A stretch of DNA of 64,000 nucleotides from Cyclobacterium jeungdonense (GTDB taxonomy: Bacteria > Bacteroidota > Bacteroidia > Cytophagales > Cyclobacteriaceae): NCBI RefSeq assembly GCF_010994275.1, contig NZ_WMCD01000007.1, positions 186,001 through 250,000 of the forward strand, written 5' to 3'. Every line of letters begins with the position of its first letter. Within the stretch, counting starts at the first letter, position 1. The notes under the pieces were generated by a model, which ran no database searches, was not told the DNA's origin, and saw nothing but the letters and a program-made list of their open reading frames with translations. The position numbers and the translations under genes were made by a program. Of this stretch, positions 61,893 through 64,000 are shown one piece after another.

Positions 61893-63446
61893 TTAATCGG
61901 ATAGCCTCCCCCACCAGGGACCTTCGTCCCGGATATCCAGCCAAAGCTGCTGCATTTTGGGAATTAATTTCAGGAAGGTTGCGTATTCCTGCCGGGAAAT
62001 GTCTGTGGTTTGCCCCAGATCTTTTTTGATATTGTACAGTTCAAAAGAATCTGGTATGGCTGTTTTTAGCCAATCCACGGCAGGAAAGGTGCCTTCCGTA
62101 GGGTTTCCGGTAAAATTTTCCCGCTTGGGTCCCAATCGACCTACCAGCACATAGTCCTGATACCGCATGGCCATTTGAGCCATTCCAGGCATGTGGGAGG
62201 CGTTTAACAGAAAAAACCAGATGGGTAAGACTTCTCGTTGGTATTCTTTGCCCAGAAAGGCATTGAACGCATCCGTACCATCGATGACCCTATCCACCGG
62301 GACGGTAGCTCCGGCCAGTTTGCAAAGGGTGGGTAGAAAATCCGTTCCGTTAAAGAGCTGGTCGCTGGTACTGCCGGCAGGAATATATCCCGGCCAGCGT
62401 ATCAATCCCGGTACCCGGTGACCACCTTCGTAGGGATACCGCTTCATTCCCCGTAGCTTGCCGGGAGTACCGAAACATTTATCCCGAATGGGGTCTTCCC
62501 ATTCCCCATGCGATTCTTCCAGGGTAACCGGATATTCCGGACCGTTGTCACTGGTGAAAATAACCAGGGTAGTATCCCTTAATCCCTGATCGTCGATAAA
62601 TTGCATGAAGGTGCCAAAGGAATCGTCTAACTGCGATACGGTACCGTAATATTCCTTTGCATGCTGGGATATATTCTTTTCTGGCCGGCTTACCCCACCG
62701 TAGGAAACCTCTTGGACCGTCTCCATGACTTCCTCTGTGTCGTATAGTTGAGCAAAATTCGTTGGAGGATCTATGGGGGTATGCGGCTCATTAGTGGAAA
62801 TAATCAGAAAAAACGGTTTTTCCATATCTCGTTTTTCGGCAATCCAATCTGCTGCCTCACGGGTAACAATGTCCACGTACCAGCCTTCCATCGGTCCTTC
62901 GGGTACTCCGTTCCTAAGAAATTTATCTGGGTTTTTGGGTCCGGTACCAAAGGCATTGACCGAAGTGGCCAGGGAGTAGTCGAAACCCATTTCGTTTACC
63001 GAGACTTCATTCGGGGACTCCAACTTAGATAGGTGCCATTTTCCAAAAAAGGCCGTTTCATAACCCTCTTCCTGAAGCAATTGGGGAAGTGTGATTTCCT
63101 TTTTATCCAAAGTGGTTCCAAAGAAACCAGCGATATTGTAAAAACCGCTTCTGTACCCGTTTCTTCCGGTAAGAATAGCCGCTCTGGAGGGAGAACAAAC
63201 CGCCGCCGCGGAATGCATATCGGTCATGCGAACCCCTTCGCTGGCAAAGCGGTCGAGGTGTGGCGTTTTAATTATGGGGTGCCCGTAGCAGCCAAGATCA
63301 CCGTACCCCAAATCATCCGTTAGAAAAATAATGATATTGGGTCGAGGCGGGTCCTTGGTAGTAGCTAAGGAATTCAGGGGAGAAAAACACCAAAGAAAAA
63401 TAAATCCGAGTATCCATTTATCTGTAAAACATAAAATTTGGCTCAT
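61893..63446 (-). CDS. Secreted arylsulfatase (formylglycine-dependent sulfatase)
   Basis: About 517 residues from the ATG at 63446; an upstream in-frame ATG would add 44 residues without sulfatase likeness. The signal segment is WILGFIFLWCFSPLNSLAT. Metal ligands D44 and D45 are in FLTDDLGYGDLGCYG. The formylglycine precursor is C84 in the motif CSPSRAAILTGR. Later motifs: GKWHLSKLE, EPHTPIDPP, FTSDNGPEYP and GGHRVPGLIRWPGYI. It removes sulfate esters from carbohydrates or aromatics in the periplasm; C84 must be converted to formylglycine by an FGE not in the window. It is probably part of polysaccharide catabolism together with the next gene. Confidence 0.96.
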   Translation of the reverse strand: MSQILCFTDKWILGFIFLWCFSPLNSLATTKDPPRPNIIIFLTDDLGYGDLGCYGHPIIKTPHLDRFASEGVRMTDMHSAAAVCSPSRAAILTGRNGYRSGFYNIAGFFGTTLDKKEITLPQLLQEEGYETAFFGKWHLSKLESPNEVSVNEMGFDYSLATSVNAFGTGPKNPDKFLRNGVPEGPMEGWYVDIVTREAADWIAEKRDMEKPFFLIISTNEPHTPIDPPTNFAQLYDTEEVMETVQEVSYGGVSRPEKNISQHAKEYYGTVSQLDDSFGTFMQFIDDQGLRDTTLVIFTSDNGPEYPVTLEESHGEWEDPIRDKCFGTPGKLRGMKRYPYEGGHRVPGLIRWPGYIPAGSTSDQLFNGTDFLPTLCKLAGATVPVDRVIDGTDAFNAFLGKEYQREVLPIWFFLLNASHMPGMAQMAMRYQDYVLVGRLGPKRENFTGNPTEGTFPAVDWLKTAIPDSFELYNIKKDLGQTTDISRQEYATFLKLIPKMQQLWLDIRDEGPWWGRLSD

Positions 63447-63503
63447 CTTCGAAGTAGTTCGTAGGGCAGCGTTCTGATTCTTACCCGAATTCTTATTTAA
63501 ATA

Positions 63504-63535
63504 AAACCCAAAAGCTACCTGCGTCTTTTGGGTTT
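63504..63535 (-). terminator. Rho-independent terminator upstream of the sulfatase
   Basis: Perfect 11-bp stem AAACCCAAAAG/CTTTTGGGTTT with a 10-base loop. On the minus strand it is followed by a T-rich run (TTTTATTTAAAT). It is about 85 bases after the stop of the partial gene, so it most likely ends that transcript. Confidence 0.82.
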
Positions 63536-63619
63536 GTGTTGGTGATTGTAGTAACTGATAAGACGGGTGATTAAGCAACTTATCAGTAAACAGGTAGTAC
63601 TCTTAATACTGGACTTTTT

Positions 63620-64000
63620 CTATAAATCAGCTAATGGAAGCTTCATTGGATTTTCAGCGGCAAGCATCTTTTTTTCCTGCCGGACCACAAAGGGAACGTA
63701 ACCTACTTCCATCCCCGAGGGAGGTGTCAGGATCAGGGCTGGGTCAACGACCACCAGTTCCCCTGTTGTGGGAGGAGCCATGTAGGTTTTGTCAATGGTC
63801 CAGCTTTGATGGATCTTTTCTACCAATTGCTGCAAGGCCTCTTTTTCGGCCTGACTCCAGTCAAATTGCTGGAAGGAGGGTTGATCTATAAACCGGTACC
63901 ATTTGTAGGTAACAGTAGAGCCATCCTTTAAGTCGATGGTATAGGCCTTGGATGCGGGACCCGGACGAGTCCAGGCTCCTGATTCCGGAGTAGAATAGGG
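63620..64000 (-). CDS. C-terminal part of an unknown protein (runs off the window)
   Basis: An open frame from the window edge to the stop at 63620: 126 codons of coding sequence. It reads KAYTIDLKDGSTVTYKWYRF, FDWSQAEKEALQQLVEKIHQ, APPTTGELVVVDPALILTPP, EVGYVPFVVRQEKKMLAAEN. The YKWYRFIDQP and GYVPFVVRQ parts look like a conserved C-terminus, but I do not recognise the family. Since it precedes a sulfatase and the propeller protein, with a terminator between, it may belong to a glycan-use region. No start or signal is in the window. Confidence 0.68.
   Translation of the reverse strand, partial: PYSTPESGAWTRPGPASKAYTIDLKDGSTVTYKWYRFIDQPSFQQFDWSQAEKEALQQLVEKIHQSWTIDKTYMAPPTTGELVVVDPALILTPPSGMEVGYVPFVVRQEKKMLAAENPMKLPLADL

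Overview
This window looks like chromosome of a member of the Bacteroidota, most likely a marine or aquatic Cytophagales-type organism. The phylum-level evidence is good: upstream regions carry -7 boxes of the TAnnTTTG type instead of sigma-70 -10 boxes, Shine-Dalgarno sequences are scarce, the glutamine synthetase is type III (GlnN), and the window holds Wzi-type capsule assembly, CPBP protease, DUF389 and secreted arylsulfatase genes typical of the phylum. No rRNA or tRNA gene was seen, so genus is not assigned.

Layout. 1-4.1 kb: a sigma/anti-sigma pair, dihydrolipoyl dehydrogenase, FabG and a secreted RraA-like protein. 4.4-34.3 kb: one large surface-polysaccharide locus, all on the minus strand. 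In transcription order from 34.3 kb it holds a Wza-like export lipoprotein, a UDP-sugar 6-dehydrogenase (TviB/WbpA type), a Wzc-like tyrosine autokinase, a UDP-GlcNAc 4-epimerase (TviC/WbpP type), an AT-rich block (Wzx flippase, acyltransferase, Wzy/GT-C candidate, GT4, acyltransferase, GT4), a WbpV-like reductase/epimerase, a 7-kb repeat-rich interval carrying a PIN module, a ParDE-like module and an unknown lipoprotein/membrane pair, then a WecA/WbpL-like transferase, PglE/PglC/PglD-like genes, a Wzi-like protein and a WbpM/PglF-like 4,6-dehydratase. Together these predict a Wzy-dependent capsule or exopolysaccharide containing 6-deoxy-N-acetyl amino sugars and a uronic acid.

34.9-42.9 kb: a sulfate activation cluster on the minus strand (SLC13-type permease, cysC, cysD, cysN, cysQ), split by two repeat arrays. 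It makes PAPS and removes PAP. No PAPS or sulfite reductase gene is present here, so a role in sulfating the neighbouring polysaccharide is possible. 43.5-64 kb: a metallophosphoesterase lipoprotein, another repeat cluster, GH20 hexosaminidase, CPBP protease, OsmC, a DUF389 protein, dnaA, glnN, mtaB, a large cytochrome c/beta-propeller lipoprotein, an arylsulfatase and the 3' end of an unknown gene.

The most unusual aspect is the density and organisation of non-coding repeats. At least seven families can be read: (A) 17-bp hairpins of the GGGGATTACAAATCCCC type in ordered series, (B) a two-hairpin element with 13 copies, nine forward at 12.7-19 kb and four reverse at 45-46.5 kb, (C) about 200-bp units bracketing the tviB-like gene, (D) a twelve-unit array of about 104-122 bp between cysN and cysQ, (E) about 167-bp elements with near-perfect 12-bp terminal inverted repeats, four in tandem between cysD and cysN, (F) about 70-bp elements confined to intergenic gaps around dnaA, and (G) CT-rich degenerate tracts. 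No transposase or integrase for any of them lies in the window.
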